Assembly: GCA_010093705.1 (NCBI GenBank) | Contig: MU006103.1 | Location: forward strand, 310,001-374,000 | DNA length: 64,000 nucleotides | Reading direction: 5' to 3' | Source of the DNA: Patellaria atrata CBS 101060 | Lineage: Eukaryota > Ascomycota > Dothideomycetes > Patellariales > Patellariaceae | Shown here: one piece after another, positions 9,140-19,800 of the stretch | Layout of the letters: every line of letters starts with the position of its first letter | Numbering within the stretch: the stretch's first letter is position 1 | Notes under the pieces: model-generated | The model's database searches: none | Seen by the model: only the letters and a program-made list of their open reading frames with translations | What the model was told of the DNA's origin: nothing | Position numbers and translations under genes: made by a program

Positions 9140-11740
9140 ATGTCTTTCACTCAGACTCATCCCCGCCGTCGCCCTCAAAAGCCATCCACCTCCCCCACAG
9201 CATCACCGTCCCTACCTACTCGCGACTTCAACCTTCGTAAGGGGAACACATTCCATAACCCCACAAACGTGTCGACAGATCTATGTGATCCCCTCACCGA
9301 CACTGCATACATGCCCAGGCGATCACCAACCTGCCCAAAGTCATTGGAAGACTTACTCACCGACGCCAGCGAGCGACGTGTGACTAGCTTCCTGAAAGAC
9401 TTCGACAAGACCTTCAACAGACTGCCGTCGGACAAGAACACAAATATACTGAATGACCGAGAGGTCCTTCCTGTCCCCAGCTTCCTCCTTGACAACCACA
9501 CTGTCGCGGACCCTGATCCTATGGACATTGATGACAAGAAACGGATCGTAGAGGACCATCACCACCAATCAGACTCTGGCCTTGGCTCAAGCATTGGCGA
9601 ATCCCGGGAAGGTATAAATGTTGCTGCCTTGAGTCCTGATACTCTTGCTAACCCACTATCAGACGAGAACAGTGGTGTCCGTTCCCAATACTCACACCTC
9701 ACCTCTTCACAGTCCGCCATCACCAAATCATACTCTTCCCTAGGAAGTTCTGCAACATCAAACAAACTTGGACTAAGTGACCATGCTATCAAGCAAATAA
9801 GGAGACATATAATCAAGCCTATCCTCAAGGAAGAGGGTCTGAAAGAATTCCATCCTTTGATCCAGGACGTTCCCGCCCGTATCGGACAAAAGAATATACT
9901 AAATCTCCGTGATCTCGAAAAGACATTGATATTCCTAGCTCCTGTAAGTTCTGGTAACTGTGCTTCTGAGAGTGCACTTACTTATTCTATTTCGCTCCAA
10001 CTAAAGTCAATCTCTGCGACAACTGCTTCTTATCTCAACTTTTGCCGTTTATCGATCTACTGCATCCAATCGACAGTCCCGCATCTCAGCGAACGAGACC
10101 AGCGTCTGCCGACCGACCGACCCTACTCGACTAACTACTTCCTCGACCTTGTTGAACAGATTCGCCGATACGCAGCAATAATGGCTGCCACTAGAGAAAA
10201 AGAAGCTGCGGGAGAACCCCTAGATGACATGGACTACTCTCGGTATGTCTACCCAAACCTCAGTCTCCGGTATTCTTGGTTCAAAAGCCCGCGTTCATTA
10301 CACCTTGATGAGGCTATGAGTCACTTCACTTCACTTAGACCCCCAAGCCCTGTTCGCACTTTTACTTCACTTAAAACTCCGCCATCTGTCCGAACTTTCA
10401 CTTATACTTTGTCGAACAAACGATTCCTTCGCTTTGTCTTCCGAAACAAACGGCCACTTACATATATATATAGTGATGAGAAAATAATTCTTCGAGGTGG
10501 CCTCAGCCACAACGGCAAACCAATGCAACTTGTCCGTGAGAAGCGAGACGGCAAAGAAGTCACCATCGCTACCGACGGCGAGTTGGCGAAGATGACGACC
10601 AAGTTCTCGCCCAAGAGGGGCCACGAAGAGATTGACACCGACGACGATGTTGCCATGCGATCCATGGCTCGAAGACGCAAATCCGATAAGCCGGGAGATG
10701 TAATACACGTATGTCGCGACTGCAAGAAAGAATTCAAACGTCCCTGCGATCTCACTAAACACGAAAAGACACATTCTCGACCATGGAAGTGTTCTGACGT
10801 GAAGTGCAAGTACCACGACCTCGGATGGCCAACTGAGAAGGAAAGGGACCGTCATTTCAACGACAAGCACGCGTCTTCTGCACCTCAATATAAGTGCTTG
10901 TATGAGCCCTGCAACTATGCTTCGAAGCGCGAGTCGAACTGCAAACAGCACATGGAGAAAGCCCACGGCTGGGAGTACGTTAGGTCGAAGAGTAACGGTC
11001 GCAAGAAGGCAACTGGTCAAACCGCTACACCCCAAACTCCGTCTACGCCGCTCATTGCGACTCCTGCCTCCGCAATGATGCCTACTCCCGTAACCCCGTT
11101 CCTACCCTCTCCCTCGGTCCACGCTTATCCGGACTTTGATCTCGGTCGTTATGGTTATACTCCTGCTATGAGTGTAGCTGAATACAACAATGATTATCGT
11201 CGCGAGTCCATTACTACGGCTGGCAGTGCAATGACTTACTCATCTTCTCATTCGCCAGATCAACCAACATACCTTGAGGACGCAGTCACACCTGAAGAGA
11301 CCGATTTCAACCACAATGTTGATCTCGTCTTCGACCCTGACTATAGTCTCACTGCCAACTTTCAACAACCAACACCGGCCTTGAGCGCCAACCAAGACGG
11401 CCTTGTCGACTTCAATCAATTCCCCGTCAACACCAATTTCACCAACGATGTTGTCCCTCATCTATCCCCTACAGCACACCCGGATGTCACCCTTTTCTCC
11501 CCTCCAATGGGAAACCTTCCCGTTGACGAGACATTTGGTGACTTTATACCCGACTCGAATTATCGACCAACGAGCGATTTCACATTGTTCGATTCCTCCA
11601 GTAATACGCTTGGACTCACGAACGATAACCTCAACCTCTTCAATTGGAACAACATCGGTGGTCAGTTCGACCCCACCATGCAATTCCCAAACCTGGATCA
11701 TGATGATGACATGATGATGGGCATAAATGGTCAACACTGA
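9140..11740 (+). CDS. C2H2 zinc-finger transcription factor
   Basis: Three exons are inferred: 9140-9943, 10007-10242 and 10474-11740, giving 768 residues. The N-terminal part is Ser/Pro-rich and disordered. A conserved middle region follows (LEKTLIFLAP joined to SISATTASYLNFCR, then RPTDRPYSTNYFLDLVEQIRRYAA). The DNA-binding part starts HVCRDCKKEFKRPCDLTKHEKTH, a classic C2H2 finger. It continues with WKCSDVKCKYHDLGWPTEKERDRHFNDKH and YKCLYEPCNYASKRESNCKQHMEKAH, two wider fingers typical of a Pezizomycotina family. The C-terminal 300 residues are rich in Pro, Thr, Asn and Asp and look like an activation region. Both introns (63 and 231 nt) are multiples of three without stops, so the unspliced frame reads through as 866 codons. 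Removal is supported by GTAAGT/AAG and GTATGT/TAG sites and by the family pattern. Targets are unknown. Confidence 0.85.
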   Translation: MSFTQTHPRRRPQKPSTSPTASPSLPTRDFNLRKGNTFHNPTNVSTDLCDPLTDTAYMPRRSPTCPKSLEDLLTDASERRVTSFLKDFDKTFNRLPSDKNTNILNDREVLPVPSFLLDNHTVADPDPMDIDDKKRIVEDHHHQSDSGLGSSIGESREGINVAALSPDTLANPLSDENSGVRSQYSHLTSSQSAITKSYSSLGSSATSNKLGLSDHAIKQIRRHIIKPILKEEGLKEFHPLIQDVPARIGQKNILNLRDLEKTLIFLAPVSSGNCASESALTYSISLQLKSISATTASYLNFCRLSIYCIQSTVPHLSERDQRLPTDRPYSTNYFLDLVEQIRRYAAIMAATREKEAAGEPLDDMDYSRYVYPNLSLRYSWFKSPRSLHLDEAMSHFTSLRPPSPVRTFTSLKTPPSVRTFTYTLSNKRFLRFVFRNKRPLTYIYSDEKIILRGGLSHNGKPMQLVREKRDGKEVTIATDGELAKMTTKFSPKRGHEEIDTDDDVAMRSMARRRKSDKPGDVIHVCRDCKKEFKRPCDLTKHEKTHSRPWKCSDVKCKYHDLGWPTEKERDRHFNDKHASSAPQYKCLYEPCNYASKRESNCKQHMEKAHGWEYVRSKSNGRKKATGQTATPQTPSTPLIATPASAMMPTPVTPFLPSPSVHAYPDFDLGRYGYTPAMSVAEYNNDYRRESITTAGSAMTYSSSHSPDQPTYLEDAVTPEETDFNHNVDLVFDPDYSLTANFQQPTPALSANQDGLVDFNQFPVNTNFTNDVVPHLSPTAHPDVTLFSPPMGNLPVDETFGDFIPDSNYRPTSDFTLFDSSSNTLGLTNDNLNLFNWNNIGGQFDPTMQFPNLDHDDDMMMGINGQH

Positions 11741-13134
11741 TCGTTCCACTAAATGATTCGAGCATCTCATCTCTTGTCTCCTTTTCTTCCATTTCCTTCC
11801 ACGCATTATGTCGTGTCGAGGTTGTTCTTTGCATGATTTGTTAGCGATTTTAGCGCCTTTGGGTGATTTTTTGATGACGATGATGATGGCAGGGTAAAGT
11901 TTGAGCAAAACGTGGATCCGGTTAAGTTAACGAGAGTGTTTGAATCTCAAATTGGACAAGTCGGTTGTGGGGTTTGTTAGATACCCCGATATATACCAGA
12001 AAATCCAGCGGAAAAAACATGTCTCCTCTTTCATGTTCTCTTTCTTGCTTTGGAGTCTGTTCGGGTTTGGTTTCTTCGCTCCGTTTCATTTCGGGAATGA
12101 TTCGCTCTTCCCGCAGCATGTATAGTAGATAGGATACGAGCTTGGGTTATCTGAGCACTTGGCAATATCATATGGTATGAAGAATGGAAATTATCTACCC
12201 GATGAAACTTTGTTCTTCACAATCATTCCTTTTAAGGTGCCTTTCATTGTGTAGTGTATAGGTCGTGGACCTTTGCCCGTTGAAGTGATGTGTCCTTTCC
12301 TTATTCTGGACGAGGTAACCACGGCTCTCATTGTAGCTTCCCCGTGGGCCTCCACAAGTTTATCCCCTTCTCTCTACCACTAAGGTATTTCGTCATGTAA
12401 GGGACTTCGACGGAATCAAAACCTACCATACCGTATCGTGTAGTCATAAGTCGGTGTAAACGGACCTCGATGCGGTATACTAACCACGTTTTTCACTGAA
12501 GAACACCAGGATTACCTCTCCATCCAGACGAATGGTTGCCCGAGGTTTTGTGTACGTATTGTGCCTCATTCTCACAGGTCACAAAGAACAAGACAGCACT
12601 CCCTCCGGTCAAGACAGCAGTCAAGCGGGTTATTGCGTACACTCCATTGGTGCACCTCGTTTAACCCAACACGAAGTAGTCACGTCCTAATGATGCTATT
12701 GAGCCAGACATGTAATTCGAGAGACTTGGGACGTGGAAGATTATAAGTTAGGAACGCTCTTGCTCCCATCCACACAATTTCAAACTTTTGTCCTCAAAAC
12801 CTGTTCCGTGCTACTCGAAATTTTCGAGAGAATCATACACGAGTATTTCACTAAGTTTCTTTCTTCCCCCTATTTTCAAGGACTGGAGGTCAATTCAAGT
12901 TTACAGATCACTTATAACCATTCTCGCTTTCTATACCGACATTCCTGGTTAATTAACATTTCCGTGTCACCTGTATGATCCTTCTCCTGGTTTTCGTACT
13001 TCCACCTGGTCCCTAGTCACTTCCTTTGTCAAATCACAACTGTACCTTCTCATCAGGATATCCTACATTTGTGGACAGTACCACCTTGTTTAGTTAACAT
13101 TCATCTTCTCAAATTCCGAACTAACCGAGACGAA
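11741..13134. other. Intergenic, 1.39 kb, no gene seen
   Basis: The first part is the likely 3' UTR of the zinc-finger gene. The rest holds only short frames. CT-rich sequence at 12950-13060 probably belongs to the promoter and leader of the next gene. Confidence 0.5.
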
Positions 13135-13686
13135 ATGTCGTACTACAACTCGTCTCATATCTCACAAAAGCGGGAGAACATTGCTGTACGGACTCCTCTT
13201 CCTCAACTTACACCATCAGAATCCAGCTTGCCACTCGATAATCCAAGAGATCTTCAGGATATAATCACCGCATTACCACCCCTCAGGCGTTGCTCGAATT
13301 TCCCAACAACCCAGGAGACCGAACGTACATCCATACATACCCAGCAAGCGCCTCAGTCCCCCGTCTCATCTGTCGATACAGCGATGGAGTCCGCTGGTTC
13401 ATGGCCGCGTACCTCAGAGGAAGCGTATGAACGCCACATTCGGCCTGAGAAATGGTACTCTCGCACGACTGTGTCATCCCACTTGGAGATAGTGGAAGGC
13501 TCCACGACGACGTTGGAACAGCCCCGTACGGGATCGTGGGCGTCTAACAGTACCTCATGGTACGATTCGCTGCAGCCTCGAAGACGGCTCGGCAGCTGGG
13601 GATCGAGCATTGGGACAGCAGTCAAGTGGGTGGGACGAAGAGTTAGCTTTGGGAAAATGAAGGAGGTAATCGAGGCTATGGGATAA
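13135..13686 (+). CDS. Hypothetical protein, 183 aa, basic C-terminus
   Basis: A single open exon encodes MSYYNSSHISQKREN and onward to EAMG. An in-frame ATG 22 codons upstream (13069) exists, but the sequence between reads like UTR, so I chose 13135 (GAAATGTC context). The protein is Ser/Thr/Pro-rich and largely disordered. It ends in a conserved-looking block LGSWGSSIGTAVKWVGRRVSFGKMKEVIEAMG that could form an amphipathic helix. There is no signal peptide, membrane segment or known domain. I do not recognise the family and infer a gene from frame length and composition only. Confidence 0.5.
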   Translation: MSYYNSSHISQKRENIAVRTPLPQLTPSESSLPLDNPRDLQDIITALPPLRRCSNFPTTQETERTSIHTQQAPQSPVSSVDTAMESAGSWPRTSEEAYERHIRPEKWYSRTTVSSHLEIVEGSTTTLEQPRTGSWASNSTSWYDSLQPRRRLGSWGSSIGTAVKWVGRRVSFGKMKEVIEAMG

Positions 13687-14525
13687 GGGATGTAGCGTCA
13701 CCGTTAACCGACAATAGAATTCGAAGGACCAAGCATGACACATTACACCGGAGAGCCCAATCCTGTATCTGGACGGATACCGTTCTGAACTTCTGGAGTG
13801 CGATATGATTGCTTTACGGTACATACCTATGTCCATATGTTATGCTGAGCAGGTGATAGTACTTGGTAAGAATTTCTTTCCTCTCACAGGGTTGTCTAGT
13901 TCTCCTGACTGATACATCAATAGGACAGAACAAAACCATATGGGAAGGCTATTGGTAGATGGTTAAACTGGAAACGGGAATTAGAGACTGGGTACGAGCA
14001 TGAATGATGGCCCGTTATGATGGGATTCATCAAATACATTGACAGGGACGAAGAAGTTGCTCAGTCTTTCTTGATAACAACAGAGTAACTTGCGTACACT
14101 ATGTATGAGAACAAATAATATCAAGATAACAATCGCTACTACTTCTGCCCCATGAATCCCATTGTACTTGTGACGGAGAAATGCCCGTCCGATTACTCAG
14201 TCCAAGTGTGCTGTACAGATATATTAGTGGATAGATTTAGCTTGTTCATAGACTATTAAAGTTCTTTGTATTGAGTTTTGAGGTGTATGCGCGGTACAGC
14301 CTGTACGCTCGAGGACATTAATCTGGTGTACGACTTCGACGGGGAGCTGCTGCGAAAATTAGTTTGCTTGCTAAAAGGTGGAGTACTAGAGCTCGATGGG
14401 AGCGAATGAAAGGTTTGCAATTCTTCTAAGCGCGAGATCACATGTGCGCGCGTTACCGCGTCAGGGTCTGTGCTACATGCCCTACATTCTAACCTTTCAA
14501 CTGCACAATAAGAAGGGAATACAGC
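13687..14525. other. Intergenic, 0.84 kb, no gene seen
   Basis: AT-richer spacer between the hypothetical gene and FAN1. It contains no recognisable coding sequence or RNA gene. Confidence 0.6.
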
Positions 14526-17146
14526 ATGCTGCAAACACAGAGCCCAGCGAAGCATAATCAAATACTTGGACAGTCAATCAAACATCCCAAGTCCCCGGAT
14601 TTCGGCGACATTAATGACTTTACTGTACCTCCCGCCAAACGCCTTAAACGAAACGACACGATTGACGACGATGAGCCTGTACCATCTTCACCTCGACCGC
14701 ACCCTCGGCAGATCCCAGGCTCTGATGCGGAAACCGAAATTGAGGATACCTCTCGGGTTGAAAATGCACAGAAGACGGATATTGAAACCGCCCTACCACC
14801 GGTAACGATTGACCAGGAAGCCATTGATGACTATGAGGTAAATGTCTGGACAGACCGAACTACAGAGAGACTTATTATGTCCCATGAAGAGAGAATGATT
14901 AGAAGATCTGAAAGAAAGCGGGGTTCTATATACGTCGACGCATTCAATTTGGCATTAAATACGGTACTGGAAGAAGAAAGCCACTTATTTGACAAAGCTG
15001 AGATGAAGGTTTTCGAAATATGGAGAGGACTAGATTACGAAACTCAATATTTGTGAGATTCCAGTAGATTCAGCGAACATATGAGTACTGAAAGTGGTAT
15101 AGATACGTTCGATTGTTTCTCCGAAAGACTTCGGCATGGCATAGGATTAATTCTCTTGGTTACGAAAATGACATAGGATACATGGGACAGGCCATAGCTG
15201 TTCTCCAAACGACTCGCAAGCTTCCCGTTTCTCTCACAGACGCAGATGACAATCCTGGCGAGCTAGAAGCACCAAAAGGTACTTCGCTTGAGGCAACCTT
15301 CAGATTTGCTGACAAGTCTGAAGAGGAAATTACGTCTCTTGAGGAGGCATCATCTCTGCTGAAGCTGGATGAACTCAAGGTTCTTGCGAAAGAAGCCAAG
15401 GTACAGGGAAGGAACAAAGCGGAGTTACTCAAAGCTTTACAGAACCATAGCAGGAGACAGTCCGGATTGGGTTGGGTTTGTCTTCGAAGGTCAGATACCG
15501 AGAGCTCGACACGTTCTACAGGTACCGCAAGAGAGGACTTTGAGGAGTCAATTAAAGATCAAAATCCTACACAGGAGAACCGAGACGACTATTTTATCCG
15601 TAAAATCATGCATGATATTACTGGACGTTGTATAAGACTTTCTCTTGCGCCTCTCAAGCTGTTCGAACGAGTTCATCTTGTATTTTATCGTTCTACTGAA
15701 TGGACCGAAAAGTCTCTGACCACAATCATTCTAGCTCAGATAGCGCGGCGTAACTTTCCAGAGTTTATAGTCTCCAGATCTGCCAATATATTCCCATCCC
15801 GAAGTCTGTTGCTCGAATTTGAGGCCGCTGTACGAACTCAGTTCCGGGTAGACAACATTCTCGAATTCAATGGACCGCCTTCACCAGCGCAATTACAGGA
15901 GATACTTGATATTTGCGACGAGGTATATCCTCGATGGAGGGCGCTCCTGAAAGAAGAACAGCAAAAGGAGGACGATGTTTATGAAAGTGGTGAGGGTGCA
16001 TATTTGCGTAGACTGTCACCAGCGTGGGTATACACACGTGTCTTACACAAAGGTACATCTATACATGCCAAACTTAAAAATTATAAGAAGGAGCACAAAC
16101 TTTTAGATGAGCTCCTTGCGCAGGGTCTGTTCCACGCCTCTCGTCGTGGAGCGTGGTATCAACGTAAAGCACTTTTAGAAGAACACTACATGCCTGCCCT
16201 GACACCAGCGGAGAACAGGAGCGATGACATGCAAGGGAAGTATTGGAGAAAAATTGCTTTACAGACATGTGAGGTAGGTTTGGAAGATAATCTTGTACAC
16301 ATTATATATCATTACGATCTTCAGAAGCGCGTTACGAAACTTGAAAAATCGCTCAAGATTCCAAAGCGGGCACAACACGATTTCGGCCACGTACGGTTAA
16401 CGAAACCTTCCGAAGTTACGATTGAAGGAACAAGAGTTGAGATGGACACGAGTTCTAAATCGGGACTTGGGCGTAGGAACAGCTCCCCACATCCAAACAG
16501 AAGGGGTGCGAAAACTATCTGGCTTGACCCTCTGGAAGACGAGGCAGAATGCAGTGTAGAAGCAATGTGCTTGTCACATTACAGATCCCAAGGCTGGAAA
16601 GGGTATCATTGTGAAGGTAGCATCGTTCGGACCTTGTTTGGTTACCTCTTTTACGACGTTCTCTTCACATATATCCCGAATGTCTTTCAAACTCCTTACC
16701 AAACTTGTCCGTTAGATTTACACACCGATGCGTTCTATCCGAGTAGACTCTCGGAAATCAACCACCGTCTTGCTGAGATAGCGAACGGGGAAGCAGAGAC
16801 GATCATCAAGAGAGTCTGGGATGAGCATGCAGAAAGAAAAACCTGCATTGTTGGATTGGACTGGACGTATGCGCTTGAAGACCTATTGGAGATCGTCAGG
16901 TTGTTTGACGGTCAAGCTCTAGGTACTATCTGCAAGGTAATAGCACAAGATTATGGGCAACGAGGTGGTGGAGTACCGGACCTGTTCCTTTGGCATATGG
17001 AAAGGAGAGAAATCATGTTTGCTGAGGTGAAGAGTGAGAATGACCGGTTGAGTGATACACAGAGGCTTTGGATACATGTGTTGACCGGTGCGGGGATTAG
17101 GGTTGAACTGTGCAATGCTGTTGCAAAGAAGGTTATACATAGGTAA
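14526..17146 (+). CDS. FAN1: Fanconi-associated nuclease 1 homolog (VRR-NUC domain)
   Basis: Two exons, 14526-15052 and 15103-17146, split by a 50-nt intron inside the conserved block YLYVRLFLRKTSAWHRI, give 856 residues. FAN1 is a structure-specific 5' flap endo/exonuclease that acts in interstrand-crosslink repair in the nucleus. The domain order matches: disordered N-terminus with a KRLKR nuclear-localisation-like patch, a SAP-type DNA-binding helix pair (about 258-292, LDELKVLAKEAKVQGRNKAELLKAL), a TPR-like middle, and a C-terminal VRR-NUC nuclease. The PD-(D/E)xK residues are all present: Glu662 (SVEAMCLSHY), Asp802 (GGGVPD), Glu817 and Lys819 (FAEVKSENDRLS). No UBZ zinc finger is seen at the N-terminus, unlike vertebrate FAN1. 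The gene looks intact. Confidence 0.93.
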
Positions 17147-17472
17147 CACAGTCTCAATTGGAGATTTTCAACCTCTGAAGCTACTTGGTGTCGTGGCATA
17201 AGGTAAACACTTTGTGCGTTGTTACTAAAGTGATCTTTCAGTTAAAGTCTAAGAACAGCCTGCAACTAGGTACGTCACTCCAACTTCTATAATCCACGCA
17301 TTGTCTCTGTATTACCCCCGCTTATGGTTCTTCGAGTCCTATACTTATATCCCATTCTACTGCAGATCACCAAATACATGCTTGCGTGAGAGAATCCTAC
17401 AGGCGCTTTAGATTGAAAAGACTCCCTCCATCAACGTCACAACTTTAGTACTGTCGAGCATTATCCTTTCCG
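17147..17472. other. Short spacer, 0.33 kb
   Basis: Terminator and promoter region between FAN1 and the Nif3-like gene. Nothing else is seen. Confidence 0.6.
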
Positions 17473-17871
17473 ATGGCCTCCGTTATATCAGCAAATGTCT
17501 GTTACAAGCTTGTTTTCTTCGTACCTTCCGCCTCTTTGAATACTTGCAAAACAGCCATGATTGCTGCAGGTGCAGGTCGCTTCCCGGGACCAGGTAGTTA
17601 TACCGAATGTTGTTGGACAACTACAGGTACAGGGCAATTCCGTCCAGGAGACGCTGCAAAGCCACATATCGGAGCTTTGGGTCAACTAGAACAGGTTGAA
17701 GAGGTGAGAGTTGAAACTCTGTGTGTTGGCGAGGAAGTTGCTAGAGAGGCAGTTAATGCATTGAAGAAGTGAGTTTTGTCGTTGATATGGTTTCATTGGT
17801 CTAATGATTTGTTTAGAGCTCATCCGTATGAGGAATCGGCGTATGAAATGTACAAGCTGGAGGATTTCTAA
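17473..17871 (+). CDS. Nif3/YqfO-type PII-like domain protein, 116 aa
   Basis: Two exons, 17473-17768 and 17817-17871, flank a 48-nt intron (GTGAGT, TTTAG). The protein reads YKLVFFVPSASLNTCKTAMIAAGAG, then GSYTECCWTTTGTGQFRPG, then HPYEESAYEMYKLEDF. This is the stand-alone version of the PII/CutA-like insert domain of the Nif3 family, often named NGG1p-interacting factor 3-like in fungi. The dinuclear-metal Nif3 core is absent; only the ferredoxin-like insert remains, which is the usual architecture for these small fungal and bacterial proteins. Biochemical role is not established. Database names for this family that mention RtxA are misleading. Confidence 0.85.
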
Positions 17872-18033
17872 ACCTGGATATTGCAGTGTTTAGGCCAACC
17901 ATACTGTAGCGGTGACCTTGGTTGGAAGTTCTGACTCTTCAACCACATGTGTATCAACCATCCATAATCTTTCTATACTTCCGTTAATATCTCCCTATCC
18001 TTTTGCGACTAGCACAGTAGATACAGAGTTGCA

Positions 18034-19206
18034 ATGGCTACATCGAATATTTCATTACTTTCCCTCCCAAAGGATATTCTCATCGCTCTCCCAGAATACC
18101 TCCACGACATCGAAGATTTCAAAAATATCTCCTCGACCTGCCGCGCCCTGCGTTCCCTTTTCTCCAAAACGCACCCGTCAACGATATTCCACCTCGCCGT
18201 CGCCGCCAGCCGGATCTTCTTCCGTCCATCCCCCGAATTCCTCGTCGCAGCCGTGTCCCGCGAACTAGGCGACTGGGCCAGACAATCCCCGACCAACGCT
18301 GCCCTCCTCAAAGCAACACTCAAAGAAGGCAACCAAGGCCTCCTCTCCCTCGCCCTTAAACACACGCCCGGCATCAGCATGTCCCGCGTCCGCGCCCTCC
18401 ACATCCTCCGTTTCTCAGCCATCAACCCCACCGCCGACCTGATCGACAAATGCGTCGGAAAGCAATGGTACGCAACCCCCAACTTCTGGACCGGCGGCGT
18501 CGACGACGCTTACACCATCTACGCTGACCCGGACCTCGGCGTCTTCCACCTCGCGACCTACGGCGGCCTCTTCGCGGGGGATTTCGACATCTTCCTCGAC
18601 CCGGCGCTCCCACCCGAGGAGAAAGAAGCGCGGATGCTGGGCGTCGATACGAGGCTCGAGTTCGTCAAATACTGCATCCCGGACGCCATTTGTATCGAGG
18701 GCTTGGACGCGGCGAACGATATCAGAGACGACTCCGCCTTCCTCGATCCCCGCCGCAATGTCGACCCCGTAGGCCCGTACGCCGCTTTTGCCGCGCTGGG
18801 GGAGGGGTATGGACAGGGCTTTGATTTTAGGACGCAGAACCAACTCGCGCTCTTGCATACGTTGCGCAGTCGGCGCTTCCGCCACCCGTGGAAGGCCGTC
18901 AGGGACCTCGTGGGCGGGGACTTCGAGGAGGAGCGCAGTCTGGCGCGTGGGCGGGAGGAGGATCTGCTGGGGTGGCGGCAGGAAGTTTGGGAGGCTATTG
19001 TTCTCACGCAGGGGCTGGAGGGGTTGGGGATGCTGTGGGGGGCCGTGGAGAACTGGAGGGGACGGTTGGAGGAGTGGAGGCGGAGGGTGCAGGGGTTAGA
19101 TGCCATGCCGCGGAGGGTTGAGGTCGGGTGGCAACATACGTGGGAGTATCCGCTGCTGAGGGGCGATTTGAGGGTTGTTACCAGTGGGCATGTTCTTGGG
19201 ACTTAG
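18034..19206 (+). CDS. F-box protein, 390 aa
   Basis: A single intronless frame opens MATSNISLLSLPKDILIALPEYLHDIEDFKNISSTCRALRSLF, a clear N-terminal F-box (about residues 8-45). F-box proteins bind Skp1 and bring substrates to SCF ubiquitin ligases. The remaining 340 residues resemble the substrate-side region of a large fungal F-box family without recognisable LRR or WD repeats. The coding sequence is clearly GC-richer than its neighbours, with C- or G-ending codons through most of its length and a G-rich 3' third. That may reflect codon bias or a different history. Substrate unknown. Confidence 0.85.
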   Translation: MATSNISLLSLPKDILIALPEYLHDIEDFKNISSTCRALRSLFSKTHPSTIFHLAVAASRIFFRPSPEFLVAAVSRELGDWARQSPTNAALLKATLKEGNQGLLSLALKHTPGISMSRVRALHILRFSAINPTADLIDKCVGKQWYATPNFWTGGVDDAYTIYADPDLGVFHLATYGGLFAGDFDIFLDPALPPEEKEARMLGVDTRLEFVKYCIPDAICIEGLDAANDIRDDSAFLDPRRNVDPVGPYAAFAALGEGYGQGFDFRTQNQLALLHTLRSRRFRHPWKAVRDLVGGDFEEERSLARGREEDLLGWRQEVWEAIVLTQGLEGLGMLWGAVENWRGRLEEWRRRVQGLDAMPRRVEVGWQHTWEYPLLRGDLRVVTSGHVLGT

Positions 19207-19800
19207 GGGGTTATCCTTTTTCTTGGCGGTGAGGGGGATAAGGGGATCTGATATGGCGGAGACATCTTCGGTACGGTAATTGAGCGGTAGACGGCTTCAT
19301 GTCCCATCGAAAATCTGGTTCAATCCTAAAGTAGCAACCCCAGGGATCGGTGCCAGCTTGACAGAAAGATCTGCTTGACATAACTTAACTTAACTTAACT
19401 ACCCGTGATCAGCAGGACCGCTCTGCCTATCGCAACCTTAACTCCCACACCAACCAGCTAATAGCTTCCCCGTCAATTTCGCCCTCGGTCGGGTCGGATG
19501 TGGGTTATTTGTTACTCGAGGGAGTGCACAGTACGGAGATTTTGGTCGTGATGGCGTTGCGAAGTCAAGACTTCGATGAAAACTAGAGGGAAGCTCGAGA
19601 ATTGGGGAAGTCTGGTCTTTTCTTTAGTATATCGATATGAACTCGATTGCGAACGAGTTTGAGGTGAGACCGAGAGTTTCGATCGAAACTTCTTATTTCA
19701 AGTCGGGAATAGGGGGTTATTGATACCGTTTCGCACGCCATCACTTCCACGCTCACGAGAAAACATAAGATAAATAAACCATTTATTATCCTAACAATCA
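19207..19800. other. Convergent spacer, 0.59 kb, with a small TTAAC tandem repeat
   Basis: The F-box gene (+) and the CCCH/Smr gene (-) end towards each other here. Around 19378-19400 the pentamer TTAAC repeats about four times. No coding sequence is seen. Confidence 0.6.
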
